Of a stretch of 50,962 nucleotides of DNA, positions 11,194 through 18,151 are shown piece by piece. The stretch comes from Chlamydiales bacterium. GTDB taxonomy: Bacteria > Chlamydiota > Chlamydiia > Chlamydiales > JAJFMA01. Position 1 is the stretch's first letter, and each line of letters opens with the position of its first letter. The notes beneath the pieces are model-generated. The model was not told the DNA's origin. It was given only the letters and a program-made list of their open reading frames with translations, and ran no database searches. The DNA lies in NCBI GenBank assembly GCA_030679955.1, contig JAUXSF010000003.1, positions 1 through 50,962 on the forward strand, read 5' to 3'. The position numbers were made by a program, and so were the translations under genes.

Positions 11194-11634
11194 TTATTGC
11201 TTGGGTGGTTTTGAATGCGAAGGGGTCGCCACCTTCGCTGGCTGGCGTGTCGTAAGCCATGAGTATGCTGATTGAAGATTATCGAAAAGTTCTGTCTGCT
11301 CCCTCTTAGGGTCGCAGGTGTTAATCAAACGAGTCACCGACATCATAGTCACCGGAAGTAACGGCTTAATAAAGGCGATCTTGCTTATGCCAGCCAGTCT
11401 TAGAAGCGGAACAAACTCCTTAATGATCCACTCTTGATCCTTCAAGTCATAGACATGCATGTCTCGTAGATCAGCAAGCCAACGCGTCGCTCCTTTTTTC
11501 TTGGCTAGTTCGATTGCTTTTAAGAGTCCACCTTTCAGGTTATGCTTGGTTGCGAACCCATGCCACTCTGTATGAACGCACTGTGGCTCATCATCCCAGA
11601 AAACCGATACAAATTCTGACTTGAAGTACAGCAT
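11194..11634 (-). CDS. SpoIIAA/STAS-like domain protein
   Basis: A 146-residue soluble protein. The segment RWLADLRDMHVYDLKDQEWI followed by a hydrophobic strand and KIAF fits the small SpoIIAA-like (STAS/SEC14-like) family of about 130 residues, in which W-L-x-D-x-R-x-M and DQEWI are recurrent. Such proteins are thought to bind small or lipidic ligands or act in signalling, but no partner is visible here. The start has an AAAGGGG ribosome-binding site 6 nt upstream of ATG. The last 15 or so residues are Pro/Lys/Ser-rich and probably unstructured. It stands alone, divergent from the OTU gene across an AT-rich promoter region. Family assignment is moderate; function unknown. Confidence 0.65.
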   Translation of the reverse strand: MLYFKSEFVSVFWDDEPQCVHTEWHGFATKHNLKGGLLKAIELAKKKGATRWLADLRDMHVYDLKDQEWIIKEFVPLLRLAGISKIAFIKPLLPVTMMSVTRLINTCDPKREQTELFDNLQSAYSWLTTRQPAKVATPSHSKPPKQ

Positions 11635-11772
11635 GGGGGGCCCCTTTGTTCGTCTTCCCTAGGATTATCATTTTTAACCTCCCATCGTCAAGTTTTTAGT
11701 TGTTGGAAATGCTAATAACAAAATAATTATTTTATCTTATATAATTAAGAAATGTATAACGGAGATAGATGT

Positions 11773-13140
11773 ATGGATAGCCTAAGTATGCAAGCTGCGT
11801 ATACCCAGCGCGACGTGGTATTTCAGGAGGCCTTAACTATTAAAAACGATTGTCTGAAGATTATTGATAGTGCCGTACAAATTCTTGAGGATAAGCAATA
11901 TAAGCCTGTAAAGAGTGATAGTTTTTACAAAGTTCAAAAAAAGAGCCAAAAACACATAAAGAAAGATCTCAAAGCTCTAAAAAAGCTTAAAGCCGCTATC
12001 GTAAAGACCGATATTCATACTGTTTCTCAGGCGGAAAAAATTAGAAGTCAGGTCAAAGGTTCAGTAGCATTGTCAGATAAGATCAACCAAAAAGAGGAAA
12101 TAAGTGGGCATGTTAAGGTTCTAGATGACGAGGTGAACGCCTTTAAAACTGATATAGCTTTATTAGTAGTAAAAATCAGCGATTGTGCAAGTAGCATCTT
12201 GCTAACGGTTAAGGAGAGCAGGGCAGTATCATTAGCATTAAAGGTTCTTAAATTGCCTGGCAGACACAAGGAAAATATACATAAGCTTGATAAGGCCATG
12301 AATAAGCTACAAAGTGCGATACCTGATGTAAAGAAACAGGAAAGGGCCGTTCCTGAACCGATACTACAAGAAGAATATTTTGAAGTGCCTGAACCGATAC
12401 TACCAGAAGAACCTGCTGGCGAACCAGTAAGTGAGGAGAACCAATCTATCATTGATCCGGACGAGGATTATTTTAACACTAGTCTTCCAGAACCCCTAAA
12501 AAACATTTCGAGCGATGCCAAACGAGATCTTCGCATCCTACTCAATTTGTTAAGCGTGGGCGAAGCACATGAGGCAGTTAGTGAGCTTATGGCAGTAGCT
12601 AGCGATCCAGACCTTCTAGCAGGCACTTTAGCTAGCTTGCCTCAAAAAATAGAGACGGCGCAGAGAAATCGAGAAATCGCTGCGGGCAATGACTTTTTCA
12701 TCAAACAAATCGCACCTTATTTTGATTTGGATGAGTGTCGTGACGATGGAGACTGTTTCTTTCATGGTATCGGGAAGGGAGTAGGAAAGGACATGATGGA
12801 GGTACGCCAGGATTTGGTCGAGTTTATGGCCACCAATAGGCAGCGATTATTGAATATGAATGATGATGTTTTAGCTACGATGTTTGGTGATGAAGACGAA
12901 TATGACATGCAAACATTTCTGGCAGGGCAAAAGGCGGAGGATCGTGAAGGGTGGGGAAGCGTAGCCCACGCCAAACTTATTTCCTGGATGTACGGCATTC
13001 CGGTTGTCCTTCATTCGCATCTGTATGAACATCCGGTAGATTTTAGTACTGATATGGAGGGGAATTCTTTATCTGGCGCGATGGTACACCTCGTTTATAA
13101 TGGAGTTAATCATTGGAACCGCATTGTTCCAAAAAGCTAA
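11773..13140 (+). CDS. OTU-family cysteine protease (candidate deubiquitinase effector)
   Basis: I chose the ATG at 11773 (455 residues) because GGAGAT sits 6 nt upstream; an in-frame ATG at 11752 has no ribosome-binding site. Residues 1-190 are charged and helical, probably coiled coil. A Pro/Glu-rich linker follows with two similar PEPIL(Q/P)EE units. The C-terminal 140 residues form a recognisable OTU domain: DDGDCFFHGI with catalytic Cys328, the central GWGSVAHAKLISWMYGIPVV segment, and the terminal HW pair with His447. OTU enzymes cleave ubiquitin chains, and intracellular bacteria inject them into host cells. No signal peptide is present, which fits type III secretion (inference). The stop codon lies inside a 150-bp repeat shared with the amidotransferase upstream region. 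Confidence 0.88.
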   Translation: MDSLSMQAAYTQRDVVFQEALTIKNDCLKIIDSAVQILEDKQYKPVKSDSFYKVQKKSQKHIKKDLKALKKLKAAIVKTDIHTVSQAEKIRSQVKGSVALSDKINQKEEISGHVKVLDDEVNAFKTDIALLVVKISDCASSILLTVKESRAVSLALKVLKLPGRHKENIHKLDKAMNKLQSAIPDVKKQERAVPEPILQEEYFEVPEPILPEEPAGEPVSEENQSIIDPDEDYFNTSLPEPLKNISSDAKRDLRILLNLLSVGEAHEAVSELMAVASDPDLLAGTLASLPQKIETAQRNREIAAGNDFFIKQIAPYFDLDECRDDGDCFFHGIGKGVGKDMMEVRQDLVEFMATNRQRLLNMNDDVLATMFGDEDEYDMQTFLAGQKAEDREGWGSVAHAKLISWMYGIPVVLHSHLYEHPVDFSTDMEGNSLSGAMVHLVYNGVNHWNRIVPKS

Positions 13141-13278
13141 CTTTCATATCCTGATCGCAAAAAAGAGAGGCGGCCATGAGGCTTAAATTTGTTATTCGTG
13201 CAGACTTTGAGCTTCCGGGAATAATTGATATATGGGCTAAAGAGTCTGGTTTGGACACTAACATTTGTCGTTCCTTTG
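13129..13278 (+). repeat. 150-bp direct repeat, copy A
   Basis: An ungapped alignment with 14193-14342 gives 132 of 150 identical bases by hand count. Copy A begins within the last codons of the OTU gene, spans its stop codon, the ribosome-binding site and the first 34 codons of a truncated amidotransferase copy. The two copies bracket the macro-domain gene. Confidence 0.9.
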
Positions 13279-13304
13279 AACCACCTCCCATTAATGTAGC
13301 TTAA
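13176..13304 (+). pseudogene. Truncated duplicate of the glutamine amidotransferase 5' end
   Basis: ATG at 13176, with GAGAGG upstream, opens a 42-residue frame. Its first 34 residues match the N-terminus of the intact amidotransferase at 14240 (FELPGIIDIWAKESG is identical). After that it diverges into EPPPINVA and a stop. The catalytic Cys, His and Glu are all missing, so the product cannot be an active amidotransferase. It still has a start and ribosome-binding site, so a short peptide could be made. It is best read as the broken copy left by the duplication that surrounds the macro gene. Confidence 0.85.
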
Positions 13305-13318
13305 ACGAGGTTTTATTT

Positions 13319-14116
13319 ATGGATCCAGCACGGTTACGTTCAGGAGATCCCATACGCTATAATCCCGGTGTATCTCATTATGAGAAAGAACGCATGCGAT
13401 TTGCTAGCGTACCTTTTTCCAAGCCCTCCGATAGGCACGATTTCGAACACCCCTTAAGTGCATGGGGTAACTACTGTAACGAAAACCGTGAGCTGCGCAG
13501 AACTAATTATACTGTTCCGCATTCTAAGTTAGAGATAGTTAGAGAAGAGGCTGTTTGGAAAGGACAATTTCAGGCTTCAAATGGCACCAAAGCTGAAGTT
13601 ATCGTTTGGAAGGGTGCGGTAGAGCGCTTAGAGATAGATGCGATTGTAAATGCAGCCAATGAAACATTGCTAGGCGGTGGTGGGGTAGATCAAGCGATTC
13701 ACCAAGCTGCCGGTGAGATGTTGGTGAAGGAGTGCGCGCATATCAAAGGCGGATGCGAGGTTGGAGAAGCTAAGATGACAAAAGGTTATGATCTTCCCGC
13801 CAACTACGTGTTACATACGGTAGGGCCAATTTTGATCGATAACTCCACGCCTGACGATGAAGCTCTAAAAAAGTGCTACGAAAGTTGTATAGAATTATGT
13901 AAACAATACGACCTTAAGTCAGTGGCATTTCCTTGCATCAGCTGTGGCTTTTATGGGTTTCCTGTTGAAAGATCTGCAGAGGTTGTTGCGAAATATATCA
14001 AAGAGGAGTGTTTAGAGCACTTGCACAAGGATATGACGATAGTCTTGTGTGTATTTGATGACATTCAGACGGAAAACTATGTTCGCCAGATGCAAAACAT
14101 TTTGGGAACAAAATAG
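13319..14116 (+). CDS. Macro-domain protein (ADP-ribose / O-acetyl-ADP-ribose hydrolase-like)
   Basis: A 265-residue protein. Residues about 85-260 form a MacroD/YmdB-type macro domain: NAAN (111-114), GGGGVDQAIHQAAG from 119, a C-x-x-G-E-A-K-M-T-K-G-Y stretch, LPANYVLHTVGP, and CISCGFYGFP. These line the ADP-ribose pocket; relatives remove ADP-ribose from proteins or deacetylate O-acetyl-ADP-ribose. The first 85 residues are an extra N-terminal extension starting MDPARLR, a start resembling those of the SNF2-like genes at 36498 and 38460. A CGAGG ribosome-binding site lies about 8 nt upstream. It sits between two 150-bp direct repeats, directly after the OTU gene, so it may act with the OTU protein on host ubiquitin/ADP-ribose signalling (inference). 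Confidence 0.9.
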   Translation: MDPARLRSGDPIRYNPGVSHYEKERMRFASVPFSKPSDRHDFEHPLSAWGNYCNENRELRRTNYTVPHSKLEIVREEAVWKGQFQASNGTKAEVIVWKGAVERLEIDAIVNAANETLLGGGGVDQAIHQAAGEMLVKECAHIKGGCEVGEAKMTKGYDLPANYVLHTVGPILIDNSTPDDEALKKCYESCIELCKQYDLKSVAFPCISCGFYGFPVERSAEVVAKYIKEECLEHLHKDMTIVLCVFDDIQTENYVRQMQNILGTK

Positions 14117-14192
14117 AGATGATCAGAACCCCATCGACTCTTTTAACTGTAACGGCAGGGGTGGCGAAATTTTCACAATTCGAACCGTAGCA

Positions 14193-14342
14193 CCAAAAAG
14201 CTAACTGTCGTATCCTGATTGCCAAAAAGAGAGGCGATCATGAAGATTCAATTTGTTATTCACGCAGACTTTGAGCTTCCTGGAATCATTGATATCTGGG
14301 CTAAAGAGTCTGGTTTTACCACTAACATTTGTCGTCCCTTTG
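14193..14342 (+). repeat. 150-bp direct repeat, copy B
   Basis: The partner of 13129-13278. It covers the leader and first 34 codons of the intact amidotransferase gene. The 60 bases before it weakly resemble the OTU 3' end (TTCGAACCGTA against TTGGAACCGCA), which suggests that the duplicated unit once included more of the OTU tail. The 123-bp gap 14117-14239 holds nothing else recognisable. Confidence 0.9.
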
Positions 14343-14938
14343 CGGGCGAGCAACTCCCTGTCGTTTCCGACTTTGATTGGTTAATTGTGATGGGAGGTCC
14401 ACAGACACCTCTAGAGCCTGAGCGCTATCCCTATCTGATCAAGGAAATAGCATTAATTCGTCAGAGTGTAGAGGCGGACAAAACTGTCTTAGGCTTTTGC
14501 CTTGGTGCACAGCTCATTGGTGAGGCCTTTGGTGCTAGAACAGAGCGCAGCCCCAACAAAGAGGTCGGTATTTATCCTATCCATTTAACAGAAGAAGGGA
14601 AGCAAGATCCGCTGTTGCAAGGAATGCCTTCAACCTTCTCTGTGATGCACTGGCACAACGATATGCCTGGCTTGACAGCAGCCTCGAAGGTGTTGGCGGT
14701 TAGTGACGGATGTCCCAGGCAGATCATACGCTACGGCGAAAAAGTGTATGGGTTCCAATGTCATCCAGAATCAACCTTGAGCGATATCAAAAACATGATA
14801 GCGAATTGTGCGGATGATTTGGTTCCGGCACGTTATGTTCAAACAGCTGAAGAGATATTGTCTGGCGATTATGTGACCATCAACAAGCACATGGTTGCCA
14901 TTCTCGAATCCCTCAGAAGATCCCTACAACCAGCATAG
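14240..14938 (+). CDS. Class I glutamine amidotransferase
   Basis: A 232-residue class I amidotransferase: the nucleophile elbow GFCLGAQL has Cys87, and the FQCHPES motif supplies His175 and Glu177. The MGGPQ oxyanion strand is also clear. Such stand-alone domains hydrolyse glutamine to give ammonia or act on gamma-glutamyl compounds. The length and the MHWHND segment match the stand-alone, GMP-synthase-like group. ATG at 14240 follows GAGAGG by 6 nt; an upstream in-frame TTG at 14219 has no support. The acceptor substrate cannot be told from sequence. Its 5' end has been duplicated upstream of the macro gene. It converges on the LysE gene across an inverted repeat. Confidence 0.88.
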   Translation: MKIQFVIHADFELPGIIDIWAKESGFTTNICRPFAGEQLPVVSDFDWLIVMGGPQTPLEPERYPYLIKEIALIRQSVEADKTVLGFCLGAQLIGEAFGARTERSPNKEVGIYPIHLTEEGKQDPLLQGMPSTFSVMHWHNDMPGLTAASKVLAVSDGCPRQIIRYGEKVYGFQCHPESTLSDIKNMIANCADDLVPARYVQTAEEILSGDYVTINKHMVAILESLRRSLQPA

Positions 14939-14944
14939 AATTTT

Positions 14945-15009
14945 AACGCAAAGGCGCCAAGGCGCCAAGAGAGGGAGTAGGCCTCTTCGCGACTTAGCGT
15001 CTTTGCGTT
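14945..15009. terminator. Inverted repeat of AACGCAAAG micro-repeats between convergent genes
   Basis: Left arm 14945-14973 begins AACGCAAAGGCGCCAAGGCG; the right arm 14982-15009 is its near-perfect reverse complement (about 24 of 28 bases). It lies exactly between convergent stop codons, so a bidirectional terminator is likely. The same micro-repeat recurs as a half-element at 50770. AACGCAAAGGCGC-type repeats are widely dispersed in bacterial genomes. Confidence 0.65.
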
Positions 15010-15022
15010 TAATTTCCCGTTC

Positions 15023-15646
15023 TTAAATCATGGCAATTTTAAGGCCGAAGAGTACCAACAAGACACCCATAGATTTCTCCAGGTGCTGTTGAACACGTGC
15101 TAGGCGTGCTCTGAAGGAATCGTGTGACAGCAGGTAAGCTAGCAAGCAAAACCAGGCCAGCACAATGATACCGATCTCCACGCCGAACAGTAGCTGTATG
15201 AAGAGCGGAGTGCTCGGGTCAATAACCTGAGAGAACACGCTGAGGAAGAAGATCGTTGCTTTGGGATTCAAGGCATTGGTCAAAAAACCTGTCTTCAGCG
15301 CTGTTTTGGATGGCATATAAGCTTTTATCTTAGCGCCATTCAGATCAACATTATCCAATCGTGGCTTGGCTAGCACTGATTTCACGCCGATATAGATTAG
15401 GTAAGCGGCTCCGCTGTATTTGATTACATTAAACAAAGTGACGGACTCAGCAATCATTAGGCCAATACCTGCCAAGCAGTAGGCGACATGGACAAAGACG
15501 CCCAAGCCTACACCGAGGGCGGTATAAAGCCCGGCCCTTCGGCCATAGGCTAGGCTATTTTTTGTCACGACAACAAAGTCCGGCCCGGGGCTTGCAGCCC
15601 CGACTAGTGCAATCAGCGCGATCATGACAAAACTCGACAGAAGCAT
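15023..15646 (-). CDS. LysE/RhtB-family amino-acid exporter
   Basis: A 207-residue membrane protein with about six hydrophobic segments. The N-terminal ASPGPDFVVVTKNSLAYGRRAG motif is the hallmark of the LysE/RhtB exporters, and FLTNALNPKATIFFLSVF is the conserved central motif. These proteins export amino acids such as homoserine, threonine or lysine across the inner membrane. I chose ATG at 15646, 2 bases after the brnQ stop codon; a TTG at 15661 would overlap brnQ. The tight spacing points to one transcript with brnQ, so the pair couples branched-chain amino-acid uptake with an exporter and should share the Ile-responsive attenuator. Substrate unknown. Confidence 0.88.
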   Translation of the reverse strand: MLLSSFVMIALIALVGAASPGPDFVVVTKNSLAYGRRAGLYTALGVGLGVFVHVAYCLAGIGLMIAESVTLFNVIKYSGAAYLIYIGVKSVLAKPRLDNVDLNGAKIKAYMPSKTALKTGFLTNALNPKATIFFLSVFSQVIDPSTPLFIQLLFGVEIGIIVLAWFCLLAYLLSHDSFRARLARVQQHLEKSMGVLLVLFGLKIAMI

Positions 15647-15648
15647 GG

Positions 15649-16788
15649 TTATATCCAACAAAGTTTAGCAACAAGCGTTAGTGTAAAAGGCCAATGGGTT
15701 GCCTGTGCTCCCCAGAGCTTTAGGCATATATTCACCACTGTTAACACGATAAGGGCGGGGTAGATCGTCTCCAACATCGGCCCTAAAAAGCTAGCGATAC
15801 CGGCAAAGTCAAAGGTAGAGACAGTAAAGCCTATCGCCAGCGTGATGAGCAAGGACGTGTGGTTCCCAAGTCGATCCCCAGAGACCTCGTGGCGCAGGAA
15901 GTCCGCAAATAGCGAGGTCAGGACGATGGCAGTAGTCAAGCAGGCGAAGATGACAAAAGCCACGCAAGGGCCCGCCATGACTTCTAATGAGTTCATAGCG
16001 ATAGTTCCAAGCATCTCTTGTGGCGGAACATTCACAAGGAGTGGGGCATACATCCAGCCCAGCAATACAAGAGCGCCGTAAACAGTGGATAGGATCGCGG
16101 CGCCGATAAGAGCACTCTTAAAGAATACACTTAGTAATGGCCCCTTATCAGCTCCCTCAGGGAAATGATGGTACAGGTGATTGATCACAAAGCCTGAGAA
16201 GAAGAAGGAGGCCAACAGGTCCATCGTTTGATAGCCTTGGAAAAATCCATTTTTTAAAGCCTTCCATTCTCCCGCATCTGCTGCAACAGGTATGGCGGTA
16301 TTGCTGACAGCAAAGTACGTGATGATAGCTATAGACGCCAACAACAGGGGTGTTAAATAGGTTCCCAAGATGGTGACGATTTTGTTGCGGTTCACCGACA
16401 AAATGTACACAGCGGCACAAAGAGTAAGACTAGTGAGTTCCAAAGATGCATTAGGAACAACCAAGACCAACGCTCCATGGGCTACTGTTAAGCAGCGGGC
16501 TAGGACGCCAAAGGGCCCCATTAGCGCCAGAGCTAGCAGCGAGAAGAGGAAGGTCCCGCGCTTGCCGAAGCAGCTAAAGAACTCCTGTAGGTTGCCTTGG
16601 TACAGCATCATACCGAGTACGCCAAGAAATGGGATGATCACACCAGTTAGAATGATACCCATGCCAGCAAGTAAAAGGTGTCCTTGGCTTTCCTGTCCCA
16701 CAAGAATTGGGAATACGAGGTTACCCGATCCAAAGAACATTGAGAAGAGGGCGAAACCCGTACTGGCTGCTATGCGTGCTGTTTTCAT
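15649..16788 (-). CDS. brnQ: BrnQ-type branched-chain amino-acid transporter
   Basis: A 379-residue inner-membrane protein with about 11-12 hydrophobic segments. The start STGFALFSMFFGSGNLVFPI is the LIVCS/BrnQ signature, and GPFGVLARCLTVAHGAL follows in the usual place. The family imports leucine, isoleucine and valine with sodium or protons. It is somewhat shorter than typical members (about 430). ATG at 16788 has AAGGA 8 nt upstream. The gene is led by an attenuator: promoter 16966-16994, leader peptide 16871-16939 with three Ile codons in a row, and a terminator at 16807-16841 ending 18 nt before the start codon. Regulation by isoleucine independently supports the assignment. lysE follows immediately. 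Confidence 0.92.
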   Translation of the reverse strand: MKTARIAASTGFALFSMFFGSGNLVFPILVGQESQGHLLLAGMGIILTGVIIPFLGVLGMMLYQGNLQEFFSCFGKRGTFLFSLLALALMGPFGVLARCLTVAHGALVLVVPNASLELTSLTLCAAVYILSVNRNKIVTILGTYLTPLLLASIAIITYFAVSNTAIPVAADAGEWKALKNGFFQGYQTMDLLASFFFSGFVINHLYHHFPEGADKGPLLSVFFKSALIGAAILSTVYGALVLLGWMYAPLLVNVPPQEMLGTIAMNSLEVMAGPCVAFVIFACLTTAIVLTSLFADFLRHEVSGDRLGNHTSLLITLAIGFTVSTFDFAGIASFLGPMLETIYPALIVLTVVNICLKLWGAQATHWPFTLTLVAKLCWI

Positions 16789-16806
16789 TTTTGATCATCC
16801 TTACAT

Positions 16807-16841
16807 AAAAAAAAAGACCGCATCTCGTGCGAGATGCGGTC
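16807..16841 (-). terminator. Intrinsic terminator of the brnQ attenuator
   Basis: Read on the minus strand: a perfect 12-bp stem GACCGCATCTCG / CGAGATGCGGTC with a 2-nt spacer, followed directly by nine T residues. It lies between the leader peptide and the brnQ ribosome-binding site, so it can only act as a premature terminator for brnQ. Confidence 0.92.
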
Positions 16842-16900
16842 GAAACCTTAACCTACTTGGCGACAGCCATTCACATAGGTCCGCACCTCGTTGAAGTGGG
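16831..16900 (-). promoter_or_regulatory. Mutually exclusive anti-terminator / protector hairpin of the brnQ leader
   Basis: Minus-strand segment GAGGTGCGG (16889-16881) can pair with the segment just before it, CCCACTTC (16900-16893), or with CCGCATCTC (16839-16831), which is part of the terminator 5' arm. The second pairing is 9 bp with one G-U. The first leaves the terminator free; the second destroys it. A ribosome stalled on the Ile codons (16912-16904) would mask CCCACTTC and favour the anti-terminator; one that reaches the leader stop codon would cover GAGGTGCGG and allow termination. Confidence 0.8.
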
Positions 16901-16939
16901 AGCAATAATAATTCGGTTCTGAATGAGTTTTATGTGCAT
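16871..16939 (-). CDS. Ile-rich leader peptide of the brnQ attenuator
   Basis: A 22-codon ORF on the minus strand, ATG at 16939 and TGA at 16873-16871. It has Ile codons at positions 3, 6 and 10-12, the last three being consecutive ATT. It ends within the competing hairpins. The peptide itself probably has no function; the run of Ile codons senses charged tRNA-Ile. A clear Shine-Dalgarno is not visible in the roughly 19-nt 5' leader, which is the weak point of the model. Confidence 0.82.
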   Translation of the reverse strand: MHIKLIQNRIIIAPTSTRCGPM

Positions 16940-16965
16940 GTCTATACAAGTTGGTTTAAGTCATC

Positions 16966-16994
16966 ATTATAGCACGATTAGCCGTTTTTTGCAA
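16966..16994 (-). promoter_or_regulatory. Sigma70-type promoter of brnQ-lysE
   Basis: TTGCAA (16994-16989), a 17-nt spacer and a consensus TATAAT (16971-16966). Predicted transcription start is near 16958, about 19 nt before the leader-peptide ATG. Confidence 0.8.
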
Positions 16995-17063
16995 GAAATA
17001 ATTGCAGTAAATGGGTCTTCTAGGCGATAGAATTCCCTTCGACACAACACTACAGGAGATCAC

Positions 17064-18041
17064 ATGAAAATAATTACTTTGTGGCTGCTACTCGGAGTCG
17101 TAAGTCTGTTGAATGCTGATTCGGGGAATATCACACACCATGACCAGCAGCCAGCCCTAAGACAGATTGTTGATAGCATTTCCGATAAGATCATTCAACG
17201 TGGAGACTTACCTCACATTACGGTTGTCGAGCAACTAGACATTTTAGAAGAGCTTGCGACCTTTCCTTTGGGTGCCTTCCTGATACAAAACCGCGGCTTA
17301 AATGGCCTGTGGACCGACTACTACATCAATCATCCTACACGCGGAAAAATTACCGGATTGAACTCGGAAGGTAAGCCCTTGGGCAAGGTAGAGAAGTATT
17401 TGCTGGAATCGACAATTACCTTCACCGCCAGTCGGGAACGCTTCGTAATATTCAAAAAGGAATTACAAGATCGCTGTCAAGAAGGTGTTGTGTTAGCGTC
17501 AGCTCCTTGTGGAGTCATGGGCGACCTGCTGCAACTAGATTTTAGAGGTCTTACCGAGTTCCATTTGATAGGAAGTGATATCGACCCACAGTCTATTAAG
17601 GAAGCTGACCGACGCGCTAATGAGCTAGGATTAGGCGATCATGCCTCTTTTTATACCTGCAGTGCATGGAATATGCCTTTAGACAGTGTTGCCGATGTTC
17701 TGACTAGCAACGGCCTAAACTTTTACGAAGCGAACGATGATAAGGTTGTGGATCTCTATAGAGCCTTTTTAAGGGCTCTTAAGCCCGGTGGAGTATTGGT
17801 CACCAGTTTTTTGACCCCGCCCATCGGTTTCCCACAGTCAGAGTGGCTGCCCGAAGAAGTGGATATGGATAACTTCTTGATGGAGAAGATTATCTACTCC
17901 GATATCATCGGAGCCTCCTGGAGGACCTATCGTACGACAGAACAAACCAAAGCACAGTTAGAAGCTGCGGGGTTTGTCAATGTACGCTTTATCAATGATC
18001 GCGCGCATGTGTTCCCTACAGTCATCGCCGAACGGCCGTAG
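17064..18041 (+). CDS. Exported class I SAM-dependent methyltransferase-like protein
   Basis: A 325-residue protein. Residues 1-18 form a typical signal peptide (KIITLWLLLGVVSLLNA). A class I methyltransferase fold follows: motif I-like LASAPCGVMGDLL near residue 150, the acidic loop GSDIDPQSI near 175, then DVLTSNGLNFYE, and ALKPGGVLVTSF near 245. Motif I is unusual because Pro-Cys replaces the normal D/E-x-G-x-G. A signal peptide is odd for this enzyme because the cofactor is cytosolic. Either the protein is released into the host or it is no longer an active methyltransferase. AGGAG lies 6 nt upstream of ATG. The target is unknown. It converges on the EamA gene across a long inverted repeat. 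Confidence 0.8.
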   Translation: MKIITLWLLLGVVSLLNADSGNITHHDQQPALRQIVDSISDKIIQRGDLPHITVVEQLDILEELATFPLGAFLIQNRGLNGLWTDYYINHPTRGKITGLNSEGKPLGKVEKYLLESTITFTASRERFVIFKKELQDRCQEGVVLASAPCGVMGDLLQLDFRGLTEFHLIGSDIDPQSIKEADRRANELGLGDHASFYTCSAWNMPLDSVADVLTSNGLNFYEANDDKVVDLYRAFLRALKPGGVLVTSFLTPPIGFPQSEWLPEEVDMDNFLMEKIIYSDIIGASWRTYRTTEQTKAQLEAAGFVNVRFINDRAHVFPTVIAERP

Positions 18042-18064
18042 GAAATTAAACGCGAAAAGGGCCA

Positions 18065-18144
18065 AGGGACATTAGGGACGAAAGGGAAACAAGGAGTATG
18101 GCTGCCCCAATGTCTCTAGGGTCTCTTTTGTCCCTAATGTCCCT
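18065..18144. terminator. Long inverted repeat between convergent genes
   Basis: Left arm 18065-18087 begins AGGGACATTAGGGAC; right arm 18122-18144 is its reverse complement with 20 of 23 matches. The arms contain GGGAC-type micro-repeats. It fills the gap between convergent methyltransferase and EamA genes and is probably a bidirectional terminator. Confidence 0.6.
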
Positions 18145-18151
18145 GAAAAAA

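Noticed and set aside
12048-12452. A minus-strand Ser-rich ORF inside the OTU gene
   Set aside because: It is a shadow of the OTU coding strand with no ribosome-binding site.
14160-14195. A tRNA T-loop (TTCGAA) before the amidotransferase gene
   Set aside because: No acceptor stem or anticodon arm can be drawn on either strand.
16807-16920. A metabolite riboswitch or T-box in front of brnQ
   Set aside because: The T-box sequence is absent and no known riboswitch core was recognised; the Ile-codon leader ORF with competing hairpins explains the region fully.
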